64,000 nucleotides of DNA from Levilinea saccharolytica (GCF_001306035.1 NZ_LGCM01000038.1:62001-126000); one strand, 5' to 3'; positions 8,924 to 18,240 are shown, numbered from the stretch's first letter. Numbers and translations: made by a program. The notes: a model not told the origin generated them from the sequence alone.

Positions 8924-10894
8924 ATGAATTCTGGTCGACTGCGCCCCGCCCTGTGGCTGGCGATGACGGCGGTTTTGGTGCTCAGCGCCTGCCAGCCTGC
9001 GTCTGCCCCGGCGGCGGCTTCTCCTACCCCGGCTGCGCCCCCCGTGCAGCCGACCCCCATCCCTTCGCCTTCCCCCACCCCTCAGCCGCGCTCTCTGGTG
9101 GTTTGCCTGGGTCAGGAACCCACCACCCTTTACCCCTACGGCAGTTCCGCGCGCAGCACCTGGTCGGTGTTGGAAGCGGTGTATGACGGCCCGGTGGACA
9201 CGCGCGCCTTTGAGGCCGTGCCGGTGATTCTGTCTGATTTGCCCACGGCCGAGAACGGCGGCGCGGTGCTGAAAAAGGCCGCGGTGCAGGCCGGGGATGT
9301 GGTGGTGGACGCCAGCGGCGAGGTGACGGTATTGGCGGCGGGCGTGAAGGTGCTGCCGGCGGGCTGCCGCACCCCGGAATGCGCTCAGGTGTGGGACGGC
9401 GCGGCGCCCCTGGAGATGGATCAGCTCACCTTGCAGTTCAAACTGCTGCCCGACCTGCTGTGGTCGGACGGCACGCCTCTGAAGGCGGCGGATTCGGTGT
9501 ATTCGTATCAGCTCTCCGCTGACCCGGCCACGCCGGTTTCCAAGCGGGCGGTCAACCGCACCTTCACCTATACCGCCCTGAATGACTTAACCGTGCAGTG
9601 GGTGGGTATCCCCGGCGAGCTGCCCGCGCGCCTTGAAACGCGTTTCTGGCTGCCGCTGCCCCAGCACGCCTGGGGCCAGTTCGCCGCGGCGGATTTGCCC
9701 ACACAGGAAGCTGCCAGCCGCCAGCCCCTGGGCTGGGGCCCGTATGTTGTGCAGGAATGGGCGGCGGGGGATCACATCACCCTGACGCGCAACCCCAACT
9801 ATTTCCGCGCTGCCGAAGGGCTGCCGCATTTCGACACCCTGGTGTTCCGCTTCCTGGGCCAGCCGCTGGATAATAACCTGGCGGCGCTGCAGGCGGGCGA
9901 ATGCGACCTGGTGGATCAGACCTCCCTGCTGGATGAGCAGCTGGAACAGGTGCTGGAGATGCAGCGCGACGGCAAGCTGAAAGTCTATCTGGGCCAGGGG
10001 CCGGAATGGGAAATGCTCTCGCTGGGCATTCTGCCGGCCGCCTATGATGACGGCTACTCCCCCTGGGGCGGAGACCGTGCGGATTTCTTCGGCGACGGGC
10101 GCGTGCGCCAGGCGCTGACTTACTGCCTGGACCGCCAGGGGATTGTGGATTCTGTTTTCTTGGGTCAAACCAGCGTTCCGGCGGGGTATTTGCCCGCCAG
10201 CCACCCCTGGGCCGCGGCGGACCTGACCGCTCTGCCTTTCGACCCGGCCCGCGGCAGCCAGCTGCTGGAAGAGGCGGGTTGGAAAGACCTGGACGGCGAC
10301 CCGGCCACGCCCCGCGTGGCTTTGGGGTTGGCCAATGTGCCCGAGGGCACGCCGCTGACGCTGAACTATGTGACCACCCAGGCGCCCGTGCGCCAGGCGG
10401 CGGCCCAAAAACTGGTGCAGTCTTTGGCGCAGTGCGGCGTGCAGGTGACCTTGCAGACCTTGGGGACGGATGCGCTCTATGCGCCTGGGCCAGAGGGGAC
10501 GCTGTTTGGGCGGCGCTTCGACCTGGCCCAGTTCTCCTGGGATGTGGGCGCGCAGGCCGCGGTGTGCAGCCTGTTTGAAAGCAGCCAGATCCCTTCCGCG
10601 GCCAATAACTGGCTGGGGGTCAATGTGGGCGGGTTCTCCAGCCCAGCGTATGATGCGGCCTGCGGCGCGGCGCGCGGGGCTGTTGTGGGCCTGGATGCGG
10701 CGGCCAAGGACAAGCTGCAGGCGGCCGAACGCCAGTTCGCCCAGGATTTGCCCGTGATCCCGCTGTATTACCGCCTGAAAATGGCTGTCTCGCGCCCAGA
10801 TTTGTGCCAGTTTGATCTGGATGTGAGTGCGCGCAGCGCCTTGTGGAACCTGGAAGCCTTAGATTTTGGCGAGACCTGCCCGGCGCAGCCCTAG
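8924..10894 (+). CDS. peptide/opine-type ABC transporter substrate-binding lipoprotein (SBP_bac_5)
   Basis: 656-residue extracellular solute-binding protein anchored as a lipoprotein: hydrophobic signal, lipobox LSAC with Cys23, then an Ala/Pro/Thr-rich linker. The body matches family 5 (DppA/OppA-like). Examples are DLLWSDGTPLKAADSVYSYQL, LTRNPNYFR, GDGRVRQALTYCLDRQGIVDSVF and a late NVGGFSSPAYDAAC. It should bind peptides or other oligomeric solutes for import. The ATG at 8924 has AGGAG about 9 nt upstream; an in-frame TTG at 8906 is less likely. No permease genes follow; a terminator closes the gene. Confidence 0.88.
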   Translation: MNSGRLRPALWLAMTAVLVLSACQPASAPAAASPTPAAPPVQPTPIPSPSPTPQPRSLVVCLGQEPTTLYPYGSSARSTWSVLEAVYDGPVDTRAFEAVPVILSDLPTAENGGAVLKKAAVQAGDVVVDASGEVTVLAAGVKVLPAGCRTPECAQVWDGAAPLEMDQLTLQFKLLPDLLWSDGTPLKAADSVYSYQLSADPATPVSKRAVNRTFTYTALNDLTVQWVGIPGELPARLETRFWLPLPQHAWGQFAAADLPTQEAASRQPLGWGPYVVQEWAAGDHITLTRNPNYFRAAEGLPHFDTLVFRFLGQPLDNNLAALQAGECDLVDQTSLLDEQLEQVLEMQRDGKLKVYLGQGPEWEMLSLGILPAAYDDGYSPWGGDRADFFGDGRVRQALTYCLDRQGIVDSVFLGQTSVPAGYLPASHPWAAADLTALPFDPARGSQLLEEAGWKDLDGDPATPRVALGLANVPEGTPLTLNYVTTQAPVRQAAAQKLVQSLAQCGVQVTLQTLGTDALYAPGPEGTLFGRRFDLAQFSWDVGAQAAVCSLFESSQIPSAANNWLGVNVGGFSSPAYDAACGAARGAVVGLDAAAKDKLQAAERQFAQDLPVIPLYYRLKMAVSRPDLCQFDLDVSARSALWNLEALDFGETCPAQP

Positions 10895-10919
10895 CCGCCT
10901 TCTCATGAATCTGAATTCA

Positions 10920-10953
10920 ACCGCCCAGGCAGACTGCTGGGCGGTATTTTTTT
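10920..10953 (+). terminator. rho-independent terminator
   Basis: Stem ACCGCCCAG / CTGGGCGGT followed by A and a T-run (10947-10953), directly after the binding-protein gene. Confidence 0.9.
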
Positions 10954-10978
10954 GGATTGTTTTTTGTTGAAAAATCAA

Positions 10979-11007
10979 TTGACACTCACCCTATCTTGTG
11001 CTATAAA
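10979..11007 (+). promoter_or_regulatory. sigma70-type promoter for the oligopeptide ABC ATPase gene
   Basis: TTGACA (10979-10984), 17-bp spacer, TATAAA (11002-11007). Predicted transcription start is near 11014, giving a leader of about 150 nt before the GTG start at 11164. I recognise no known riboswitch in that leader. Confidence 0.75.
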
Positions 11008-11163
11008 ACTTTAGGCTGTTTGCTTTTGCACAGCCCTTGCCCATTGGAATCAACCCCACGTTTGCGATACCCTGTCAGGCCGGGCAGAACCGCCTTACAG
11101 GCTGATGGTTTTTATTATTGGGCTTGATTCCTCCCCACCCCATTCTCTCTTGTGAGGTTCACC

Positions 11164-12195
11164 GTGGCAGAATCCGCAAAACAACCCCTGCTGGAAGTTC
11201 GTGATCTGAAAACATATTTCTACACCGATGACGGCGTGGTTAAGGCCGTGGATGGTGTGGATTTTGAAGTGTACCCTGGCGAAGTGCTGGGGCTGGTGGG
11301 GGAATCGGGGTGCGGTAAGAGCGTCACCTCTTTTTCAATCTTGCGCCTGGTGGGCCGCCCTGGCAAGATCGTCGGCGGTCAAATTCTGTTTGAGGGCCGC
11401 GACCTGCTGAAAATGCCGGAAGATGAAATGGTGGAAATGCGCGGCAACCGCATCTCCATGATCTTCCAGCAGCCCCAATCCAGCCTGAACCCGGTGTACA
11501 TGACCGGTGACCAGGTGGCGGAGGTGTTCCAGATTCACGAGAAGATGAAGAAGGAAGGTTCCTGGGAACGAGCGGTGGAGCTGTTCCAGATGGTGGGCAT
11601 TCCCGATTCGAAGAAAAAGGTGTTCTCCTTCCCGCACGAAATGTCCGGCGGGCAGGCCCAGCGCGTGATGATCGCCATGGCTCTGGCGCTGCAGCCGCGC
11701 CTGCTGATTGCGGATGAGCCCACCACGGCCCTGGATGTGACCATTCAGGCGCAAATTTTGGATTTGATGCGCGGCCTGCGCGAGAAATTCAACACCGCTG
11801 TGATTCTGATCACCCACGATCTGGGGGTGATCGCCGAAATGGCAGATCGGGTGGCGGTGATGTACGCCGGGCGGGTGGTGGAACAGGCCGTGGTGCAGAC
11901 CATCTTTGACGAGCCGCTGCACCCCTATACCCAGGGCCTGCTGGGTTCCATCCCCGTGCTGGGCAAGGTGACCAACCGCCTGGATGTGATCCCCGGCTCG
12001 GTTCCGAACCTGATTAACCTGCCGGCGGGATGCCGCTTTGCCTCGCGCTGCCGTCTGCGTGAAAAATACGGGTTGAATATTTGCACCGAGGTGGAGCCGG
12101 AGCTGCACGAGATCAAGCCCGGGCATTTGGCCCGCTGCTGGCTGTACACCGATCACGGCGAAGATCACCGCGCGCCGTTGAAGAAAAGCGCCTGA
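11164..12195 (+). CDS. oligopeptide/dipeptide ABC transporter ATP-binding protein (DppD/OppD type)
   Basis: 343-residue ABC ATPase powering peptide uptake at the inner membrane. It has Walker A GESGCGKS, signature MSGGQAQRV, Walker [13 protein letters not shown], switch His in LITHDLG, and the C-terminal oligo_HPY extension. That extension ([10 protein letters not shown], then [11 protein letters not shown]) has Cys residues that can hold an iron-sulfur cluster in some homologs. GTG at 11164 is preferred because GAGG lies 6 nt upstream; an earlier GTG at 11152 has no ribosome site. The usual partner ATPase (DppF) and permeases are not adjacent, so the complex is completed from elsewhere. Confidence 0.88.
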   Translation: MAESAKQPLLEVRDLKTYFYTDDGVVKAVDGVDFEVYPGEVLGLVGESGCGKSVTSFSILRLVGRPGKIVGGQILFEGRDLLKMPEDEMVEMRGNRISMIFQQPQSSLNPVYMTGDQVAEVFQIHEKMKKEGSWERAVELFQMVGIPDSKKKVFSFPHEMSGGQAQRVMIAMALALQPRLLIADEPTTALDVTIQAQILDLMRGLREKFNTAVILITHDLGVIAEMADRVAVMYAGRVVEQAVVQTIFDEPLHPYTQGLLGSIPVLGKVTNRLDVIPGSVPNLINLPAGCRFASRCRLREKYGLNICTEVEPELHEIKPGHLARCWLYTDHGEDHRAPLKKSA

Positions 12196-12231
12196 GGTTT
12201 TGGCGCACCTACACCGATTTGAGGTTTGCTT

Positions 12232-13344
12232 ATGAAACGCGTCACCATTGTGGATGATTCCCTTGAATTTGGCCGCATGGTTCGCGACACACTGCAAGCC
12301 GTCTATACCGACTTGAAAATCACGCTGGTCCCTTCTGCCGAAGAAGCCTTGCTCGAAGCGGCGCGGACCAGCGTGGATTTGTTAATCAGCGATGTGCGCC
12401 TGCCGGGGATATCGGGCCTGGACCTGATTCCCAAGATTCGCGCGCGCAACCCCGAGATCGGCACCATTTTGGTCACCGGATTGACGGATGAAAAGGTGAA
12501 GCGCCAGGCCGAAAAGCTGGGGGTGACGGCCTTTTTCCGCAAGCCGATGGATATGGGCACTTTCCTTTCTGTGGTGGAGCAGGTATTGGGCGGCGAACAG
12601 CCCACCGCACCAACCGAAAGCCCCGCCGCAGAGGCTGTGCCTGAGCTGGTGGTACTGGAGCCGCCCGCGGAGCCGGGGCTTTCACAGCGGGTGGCCGAGC
12701 TGCGCCAGACCCTGGGGGCCGAGGTGGTGGCCCTGTTGGATGATTTTGGCCGGGTGGCAGCCCACAGCGGCAGCCCGCTTCCGGAGGAGTTTGAAAAAGA
12801 GACCGCGGCCTTGGTGATGTCGGCCCTCAGCGCGGCGGGACGGTTGGGCCGCTGGATGGAAGCTGCCCAACCCGCGCCGGTGCAGGTGCTGCGCGGGGCC
12901 AGCCGCGACCTGGTGGTGGGGGCGATTGGAACCTACGCTTTGCTGCTGGTGCTGCCCGCGGGACGCTCGGCTTTGCGCCTGGCGCTGGCGCTGGAAGAAG
13001 TGTTGGCGGCGCAGAAGGACCTTGCCGAGGCGCTGACGCGCATGGGTATCCATTGGCAGCAGCAGCCCGAAATGAGCCTGCCCGCCGAAGGGGGCGAGGC
13101 CCAGGCGGCAGAGCAGCCCGACTTGAACCTGGAGGCGCTGTCGCTGAACCTGGAAGAGGTGGGCGACCTGCTGGACCTGTTGGAAAAGCCCTCCGCAGCA
13201 GCGGCCCCCGCGGGCGACCTGGACTCGTTTTGGGAATCGGCGGCCCAGGGGGGCGACGCCGCGCCGCTGCCGCCGGACGTGCTTTCGTATGATCAGGCTC
13301 GCCAGTTGGGACTGGCGCCGGATGAACCGCCTGAACAGCCCTGA
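12232..13344 (+). CDS. response regulator with C-terminal roadblock/LC7-like domain
   Basis: 370-residue solo regulator with no DNA-binding output domain. Residues 1-120 form a CheY-like receiver: acidic pair D8/D9, phosphoacceptor D54 in LLISDVRLPG, T83 and K104 in FFRKP. About residues 155-280 (VVALLDDFGRVAAHSG, then VLRGASRDLVVGAIGTYALLLVL) look like a roadblock/LC7 fold, which in bacteria usually works with small GTPases or in dimerisation. The tail from 280 is acidic, Ala/Pro/Leu-rich and probably disordered. It starts 36 bp after the ABC ATPase stop, with GAGG 7 nt before the ATG. The roadblock assignment is by pattern and needs a profile search. Confidence 0.75.
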   Translation: MKRVTIVDDSLEFGRMVRDTLQAVYTDLKITLVPSAEEALLEAARTSVDLLISDVRLPGISGLDLIPKIRARNPEIGTILVTGLTDEKVKRQAEKLGVTAFFRKPMDMGTFLSVVEQVLGGEQPTAPTESPAAEAVPELVVLEPPAEPGLSQRVAELRQTLGAEVVALLDDFGRVAAHSGSPLPEEFEKETAALVMSALSAAGRLGRWMEAAQPAPVQVLRGASRDLVVGAIGTYALLLVLPAGRSALRLALALEEVLAAQKDLAEALTRMGIHWQQQPEMSLPAEGGEAQAAEQPDLNLEALSLNLEEVGDLLDLLEKPSAAAAPAGDLDSFWESAAQGGDAAPLPPDVLSYDQARQLGLAPDEPPEQP

Positions 13345-13389
13345 AACCCAGCCTGCCTCTGCTGATTTTTCGCTTGTTTCCAGCTTTGT

Positions 13390-13419
13390 TTGCCCGATTC
13401 CGCAATTCTGTGTTAAAAT
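13390..13419 (+). promoter_or_regulatory. possible promoter of tRNA-Gln
   Basis: TTGCCC (13390-13395) and TAAAAT (13414-13419) are 18 bp apart. The -10 ends 25 bp before the tRNA. Confidence 0.4.
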
Positions 13420-13443
13420 GGGTGCGCCTGTACAAAGTTACTT

Positions 13444-13514
13444 TGGGGCGTGGTGCAATGGCAGCACACCAGACTTTGGATCTGTGGATCTTGGTTCGAG
13501 TCCAGGCGCCCCAG
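13444..13514 (+). tRNA. tRNA-Gln (UUG anticodon)
   Basis: 71-nt cloverleaf. The acceptor stem TGGGGCG pairs with CGCCCCA, the D stem GTGC with GCAC, and the T stem CTTGG with CCAGG around TTCGAGT. The anticodon loop CTTTGGA (13474-13480) places TTG at 13476-13478, which reads CAA (and CAG by wobble). The discriminator base is G. CCA is not encoded. One mismatch sits at the outer pair of the anticodon stem. Confidence 0.92.
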
Positions 13515-13629
13515 CTATGGTTACACCGGCTGCTAGCCCACCAACGGGCCTTGCGCTGCCTACAGGGCAGCTCAGGGCTCGCTTGTGTTAACCCCCAGAT
13601 CGTTTGATCTTGGATTCAGGAGCGTCTTT

Positions 13630-14988
13630 ATGAAAACAATTTCCATCATCCTGGCGGCAGGGCAAGGAACGCGTATGCGCTCCAATTTGCCCAAGGTGCT
13701 GCACCCTTTGGGCGGCAAGCCGATGGTGCAGTATGCTCTGCGCGCGGTGGAAGGATTGAGTGAGGAAGCCCCCATTGTGGTGATTGGTCACGGCGCTGAG
13801 GAAGTACGCAAGACCGTCGGAGAAGCCGCCCGCTTTGTGCTGCAAGCCGAGCGCCTGGGAACCGGACACGCGGTGCTGACCGCCGAAGGCCTGGCGGCGG
13901 GACAAGGGGACCTGGTGTTGGTGACCAGCGCGGATATGCCCCTGCTGCGGCATGAGACCTTGCGCCGCCTGGTGGAAACTCAACGCCAAAACCCCGGCCC
14001 GATCACCATGCTGACCATGACCGCTGAGGATTCCCACGGCTTTGGCCGCATTGTGCGCGCGCCGGACGGCTCCGTGCGGGCGATTGTGGAAGAGGCTCAA
14101 TGCACACCGGAGCAGTTGGCCATCCGCGAATACAACGTGGGGGCGTATTGCTTTCGCGCCGATTGGCTGTGGCCGGCCTTACACCGCGTGCCGCTTTCGC
14201 CTAAGGGTGAATATTACGTCACCGACACGGTGGGCATCGCGGTAGATGAGGGCCTGCCGGTGCTGGCGCTGACCATCAGCGACAACGAAGAGGCTTTGGG
14301 GATCAACACCCGTGTGCATCTGGCCGAGGCCGAGGCCGTGCTGCGGCGGCGGATTAACACGGATTGGATGCTGGCGGGGGTGACCCTGGTGGACCCGACC
14401 TGCACCTACATTGGCCCGGACGTGCAGATTGGGCAGGATACCGTTGTGCAGCCCAACACGTATCTGCGCGGCAAGACCGTCATCGGCAGCGGCTGCGTAA
14501 TTGGCCCCAATTCCATTCTGGAAGACGCCGTGGTGGGCAACGACTGTAAGGTGTTGGCCTCCGTGTTGGAAAAGGCCGTGTTGGAAGACCATGTGGAGAT
14601 GGGGCCGTTTTGCCGATTGCGCAAGGGTGCACACCTGGCTTCGCACGTGCACATGGGCAATTTTGGCGAGGTGAAAGACTCCTATCTGGGGCCGGGAACC
14701 AAGATGGGGCATTTCTCCTACATTGGCAACGCCACCATCGGCCAAAACGTGAACATTGGGGCGGGCACGATCACCTGCAACTATGACGGCGTGCACAAGC
14801 ACCCCACCGAGATTGGGGATGAGGTCTTCATTGGCTCGGATACCATGCTGGTGGCTCCGGTGAAGATTGGCGACCGCTCACGCAGCGGGGCCGGGGCGGT
14901 GATTACACGGGATGTGCCGGAAGACACCCTGGTGGCGGGGGTTCCGGCGCGCGTTTTGCGGAAATTGAAAGAGAAAGACGGTGAATAG
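13630..14988 (+). CDS. glmU: bifunctional GlcNAc-1-phosphate uridyltransferase / GlcN-1-phosphate acetyltransferase
   Basis: 452-residue cytosolic enzyme making UDP-N-acetylglucosamine for cell envelope precursors. The N-terminal half is a nucleotidyltransferase (LAAGQGTRMRS, then LPKVLHPLGGKPM; SADMPLL). The C-terminal half is a left-handed beta-helix of hexapeptide repeats (VLEDHVEMGPFCRLR, then VNIGAGTITCNYDG), which carries the acetyltransferase. The ATG at 13630 follows AGGAG and matches the family start; an in-frame upstream start at 13585 would add an unlikely extension. It heads a run with corC-like, cdd and recO genes, overlapping the next gene. Confidence 0.93.
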   Translation: MKTISIILAAGQGTRMRSNLPKVLHPLGGKPMVQYALRAVEGLSEEAPIVVIGHGAEEVRKTVGEAARFVLQAERLGTGHAVLTAEGLAAGQGDLVLVTSADMPLLRHETLRRLVETQRQNPGPITMLTMTAEDSHGFGRIVRAPDGSVRAIVEEAQCTPEQLAIREYNVGAYCFRADWLWPALHRVPLSPKGEYYVTDTVGIAVDEGLPVLALTISDNEEALGINTRVHLAEAEAVLRRRINTDWMLAGVTLVDPTCTYIGPDVQIGQDTVVQPNTYLRGKTVIGSGCVIGPNSILEDAVVGNDCKVLASVLEKAVLEDHVEMGPFCRLRKGAHLASHVHMGNFGEVKDSYLGPGTKMGHFSYIGNATIGQNVNIGAGTITCNYDGVHKHPTEIGDEVFIGSDTMLVAPVKIGDRSRSGAGAVITRDVPEDTLVAGVPARVLRKLKEKDGE

Positions 14989-16258
14989 CGATACGCTCTG
15001 GCTTCTGTTTGCCCTGCTTTTGGCGGTGGATTTGTTGTTTGCGGTGCTGCGCGCCAGCTTTATCCATGCGCGCCTGCCGCACCTGCTGAATCTGCGCGAT
15101 TCGAACCCCGCGCAGGGGGACCGTGCGTTGAAGATCTTGGAAAAACCTTACACCACGGCCGTGCTGCGCACTTCGGTGGCCGCGGCACATTTTTTGCTGG
15201 CGGCGGTGGGGGTGCTGCTGCTGGCCAGCCTGGCGGCGGGGGGCATGAACGCCTGGCTGCTGTTGGGGCTGGTGCTTTTGGGCGGCGTGCTGCTGCTGGG
15301 GTTGGAATTTGCCGTGGAGGGCATCATCCTGCGGTCAGCAGAGCGCTGGGCCATGCGCATGAGCGGTTTCGCGGAGGCTATGGATATCCTTCTGCGCCCG
15401 TTCACGGCCGTGTACATGCGCCTGTTGGGCCCGCCCGAAAGCTGGCAGCGGGCGCGCAGCGGCGTGACGGATGACGAACTGCGCAACTGGGTAGAGGTCG
15501 GCCAGGCGGAGGGCAGCCTGGAACAGGGCGAACGCCGCATGATCTATTCCATCTTTCAATTTGGCGACACGCTCACGCGCGAGATTATGGTGCCGCGCAT
15601 TGATGTGTTTGCGCTGGATGTGGATATTTCCCCCACTGAGGCCATCGAGGCGGTGATGCGTTCGGGACATTCGCGCCTGCCGGTGTATGAAGAAGCCATT
15701 GATAATATTATCGGCCTGCTGTACGCCAAAGACCTGCTGCGGCTGCAATTGGACGGCAACCAGAGCACTTCGCTGCGCTCCTTGCTGCGCCCGGCCTATT
15801 TCATCCCCGAAGCCAAAAAGGTGGATGAACTGCTGCGCGAGATGCAGGGCCGCAGCACCCACATGGCCGTGGTGGTGGATGAGTATGGGGGTATGGCCGG
15901 GATTGTGACGATGGAAGACATCGTCGAGGAAATTGTGGGTGAAATCCGCGACGAATACGATCAGAGTGAGGAACTGCTGTTCCAAACCATCAGCCCGGAG
16001 GAGTATCTGTTCACGGCGCGCATTGACCTGGAAGACGTGAACGAGCTGTTGGGCACGCATTTAACGAAAGATGTGGCCGACACCCTGGGCGGGTTTATCT
16101 ACGGTGAGGTGGGCCGTGTGCCGGTGGGCGGCGAGGAAGTGCGGGTGGAAAACTGGCTGCTGACGGTGGAACAGGTCAGCGGACGGCGCATCCGCCTGGT
16201 GCGGGCGCGCTTGAACCCCCCGGAAGAGAAAAAGGAGAATGGGCAGGATGAAGGCTGA
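14981..16258 (+). CDS. HlyC/CorC (CNNM) family transporter-like protein
   Basis: 425-residue membrane protein. It has a DUF21/CNNM N-terminal region with about four hydrophobic segments. Two CBS domains follow (LTREIMVPRIDVFALD; VDEYGGMAGIVTMEDIVEEIVGEI), then a CorC_HlyC C-terminal domain (LLGTHL, GGFIYGEVGRVPVGGE). CBS modules usually bind adenine nucleotides; family members are linked to magnesium or cobalt efflux. The GTG at 14981 overlaps the end of glmU by 8 bp. A second family member is at 60556-61875. Confidence 0.88.
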   Translation: MNSDTLWLLFALLLAVDLLFAVLRASFIHARLPHLLNLRDSNPAQGDRALKILEKPYTTAVLRTSVAAAHFLLAAVGVLLLASLAAGGMNAWLLLGLVLLGGVLLLGLEFAVEGIILRSAERWAMRMSGFAEAMDILLRPFTAVYMRLLGPPESWQRARSGVTDDELRNWVEVGQAEGSLEQGERRMIYSIFQFGDTLTREIMVPRIDVFALDVDISPTEAIEAVMRSGHSRLPVYEEAIDNIIGLLYAKDLLRLQLDGNQSTSLRSLLRPAYFIPEAKKVDELLREMQGRSTHMAVVVDEYGGMAGIVTMEDIVEEIVGEIRDEYDQSEELLFQTISPEEYLFTARIDLEDVNELLGTHLTKDVADTLGGFIYGEVGRVPVGGEEVRVENWLLTVEQVSGRRIRLVRARLNPPEEKKENGQDEG

Positions 16259-16664
16259 AATACAATTAACCCCAGAACAAAAACAAGATCTGGTTGAGCG
16301 AGCCAAACAGGCGCGCCAGTGGGCTTATGTGCCCTATTCTCATTATCCGGTAGGCGCGGCCCTGCTGACCGCCTCGGGCAAGCTGTATGACGGCGTGAAC
16401 ATTGAAAATGCGGCTTACCCCACCACGATCTGCGCAGAGCGCGTGGCGGTCTTTAAGGCGGTCTCGGAAGGGGAACGCGATTTCGTGGCGATTGCCGTGG
16501 TGACTGAGGACGGCGGTTCGCCTTGCGGCTCCTGCCGGCAGGTGATGTCTGAATTTGGCCTGGGCCTGCATGTGATGATGGCCAACGCTCAGGGGGAGAT
16601 CCTTTCGGAATGCAGCCTGGCGGATTTGCTGCCGAGGGCGTTTAATTCCAGCAGTCTGGAATAG
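16248..16664 (+). CDS. cdd: cytidine deaminase
   Basis: 138-residue tetrameric-type cytidine deaminase, turning cytidine and deoxycytidine into uridines in pyrimidine salvage. Zinc ligands and the catalytic Glu are in TICAERVAVFKA and PCGSCRQVMSEF. The ATG at 16248 has GGAG 10 nt upstream; an ATG at 16239 sits only 1 nt after that site and is less likely. The start overlaps the end of the CorC-like gene by 11 bp, so it is in the glmU-recO run. Confidence 0.9.
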   Translation: MKAEIQLTPEQKQDLVERAKQARQWAYVPYSHYPVGAALLTASGKLYDGVNIENAAYPTTICAERVAVFKAVSEGERDFVAIAVVTEDGGSPCGSCRQVMSEFGLGLHVMMANAQGEILSECSLADLLPRAFNSSSLE

Positions 16665-16682
16665 GGACTGCAATGAGGCGGG

Positions 16683-17447
16683 ATGGCTGAGCGCGAACGC
16701 TCGCTGCGGACCGAAGGGGTGGTACTGCGCCATTCGGATTGGGGCGAGGCCGACCGCCTGGTGATCCTCTTCACCCGCGAACAGGGCAAGCTGCGCGCGG
16801 TGGTGAAGGGTGCGCGCAAGCTGCATTCGCGCAAGGCCGGGCACATGGAGCCCTTCACGCGCGTGTCTTTGATGTTGGCGCGCGGGCGCGATTTTTGGAT
16901 TGTGACCCAGGCCGAGACGGTGGATGCCTATCTGCCGCTGCGCGAAGATCTGGTGCGCACGGCCAGCGCCGCCTATGTGGTGGAGCTGTTGGACCGCTTC
17001 ACCTATGAAGAGGGGCAAAACCTGGGGCTGTACCAGCTGCTGGTGGAAAGCCTGCACCGCCTGTCCAGCGTAGATGCGCCGCAGACGGTGCTGCGTTTTT
17101 ATGACCTGCGCTTGTTAGACCTTTTGGGCTTTCGCCCGGAATTATACGAGTGCGTACGCTGCCGCCAGCCTATTCAGGACGAGGATCAGTTCTTTTCACC
17201 CCAACAGGGCGGGGCGCTTTGCCCGCGCTGCGGCCGCCTGGAGCCGGGGCTTTGGCCGCTTTCGCGCCGGGCGCTGAAAATGCTGCGGTTTTATCAGCGC
17301 AGTACGTATGCCCAGGTGCGCAGCGCGGCTTTTTCGGCGGCTTCGCACGCCGAAATGGAGGGGGTGATGCAGGCGTACTTCACCTATTTATTGGAACGCA
17401 CGCTGAACACTCCGGGCTTTTTGCGCACGGTGCGGCGCGGGGCTTAA
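16683..17447 (+). CDS. recO: DNA repair protein RecO
   Basis: 254-residue recombination mediator that works with RecR to load RecA on gapped DNA. The N-terminal OB-fold reads EGVVLRHSDWGEADRLVILFT and GKLRAVVKGARK. The middle carries a zinc finger (CVRCRQPI, then CPRCG). Length and order are normal for RecO. The ATG follows GAGGCGGG and lies 18 bp after cdd. Confidence 0.92.
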   Translation: MAERERSLRTEGVVLRHSDWGEADRLVILFTREQGKLRAVVKGARKLHSRKAGHMEPFTRVSLMLARGRDFWIVTQAETVDAYLPLREDLVRTASAAYVVELLDRFTYEEGQNLGLYQLLVESLHRLSSVDAPQTVLRFYDLRLLDLLGFRPELYECVRCRQPIQDEDQFFSPQQGGALCPRCGRLEPGLWPLSRRALKMLRFYQRSTYAQVRSAAFSAASHAEMEGVMQAYFTYLLERTLNTPGFLRTVRRGA

Positions 17448-17456
17448 ACACAACCA

Positions 17457-17490
17457 GCGCGCAGGCCGGAAACAGCTCCAACCTGCGCGC
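17457..17490. terminator. hairpin between convergent recO and isochorismatase-family genes
   Basis: 9-bp perfect stem GCGCGCAGG / CCTGCGCGC with a 16-nt loop. Neither side has a good T-run, so termination is only suggested by its place between convergent genes. Confidence 0.35.
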
Positions 17491-17517
17491 CAGCGCGGTT
17501 TATCTTAGGGGGCAGCG

Positions 17518-18228
17518 CTAGCGAATGGCGCGCACCACTTCCATGCCGTTCAGAGCCATGTGATACAAGAACACTGCGTGCAGCAGATCGGCAGGGTGCG
17601 CCCAGCCGCCCTGGGCGCGCGCGTCTTCCAGGGGTCGGTCGTAGGTGTCTACACATTCGGCAGGGATGATCACTCGCCAGGGACGCTGGTAGGCGTTGGC
17701 GCTCAGGCGGATGTGCATGGCCAACTGGTAGGTGCACAAATCGGTGCAGTCGCCCACCACAATGAAGGTATCCAGTTCCGGCCGCTCGGCCAGCCAGGCA
17801 TCCAGGCCGGTATTGAGGGCGGGATGGATGGAATTTTTGGGCAGGACGGTCATGTGCGGGTAGAAGGGCAGGCGGCGCAGGGCTTCCACCGTTTCGGATT
17901 CGTGCGAACCGCGCACGCAGTGGGCCGGCCAGGCGCCAAATTCCACCGCGTTCTCTTCGTGCGTATCCTGCAGCAGGGCGATGTGGCGCAGTCCGGCATC
18001 CCAGACGGCGCTCATCAACTGGGCGATGGGGGGCACAATGCGGCCCACGCGCGGGCTGGCCAGGCTGCCGCTTTCGCAGAAGCCGCTGATCACATCCACC
18101 GAAAGGACGGCAGCGCGTTGGGGGTGGGGCAGGGCCTCGTTCACCGGTAGGTTGGGGAGGGATTCGAGCCAGGTTTGCAGGTCATCCAGAAAGGGCTGGG
18201 CGCCGGCGGCAAGGGACGAGTTGGTCAT
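17518..18228 (-). CDS. isochorismatase/nicotinamidase-family cysteine hydrolase
   Basis: 236-residue cysteine hydrolase. The catalytic triad is visible: D45 in VLSVDVISGF, K131 in LPKNS, and C165 in GDCTDLCTYQLA. The family hydrolyses amides such as nicotinamide, or related C-N bonds. An N-terminal extension of about 38 residues precedes the core. The ATG is preceded by AGGAG. A consensus promoter and two matching inverted repeats lie directly upstream, so the gene is probably tightly repressed. Nicotinamidase is one candidate; substrate unproven. Confidence 0.82.
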   Translation of the reverse strand: MTNSSLAAGAQPFLDDLQTWLESLPNLPVNEALPHPQRAAVLSVDVISGFCESGSLASPRVGRIVPPIAQLMSAVWDAGLRHIALLQDTHEENAVEFGAWPAHCVRGSHESETVEALRRLPFYPHMTVLPKNSIHPALNTGLDAWLAERPELDTFIVVGDCTDLCTYQLAMHIRLSANAYQRPWRVIIPAECVDTYDRPLEDARAQGGWAHPADLLHAVFLYHMALNGMEVVRAIR

Positions 18229-18240
18229 GGGGGTCTCCTA

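Noticed and set aside
13374-13607. Open frame of 77 codons through the tRNA-Gln region
   Set aside because: It covers a complete cloverleaf tRNA and has no ribosome site.
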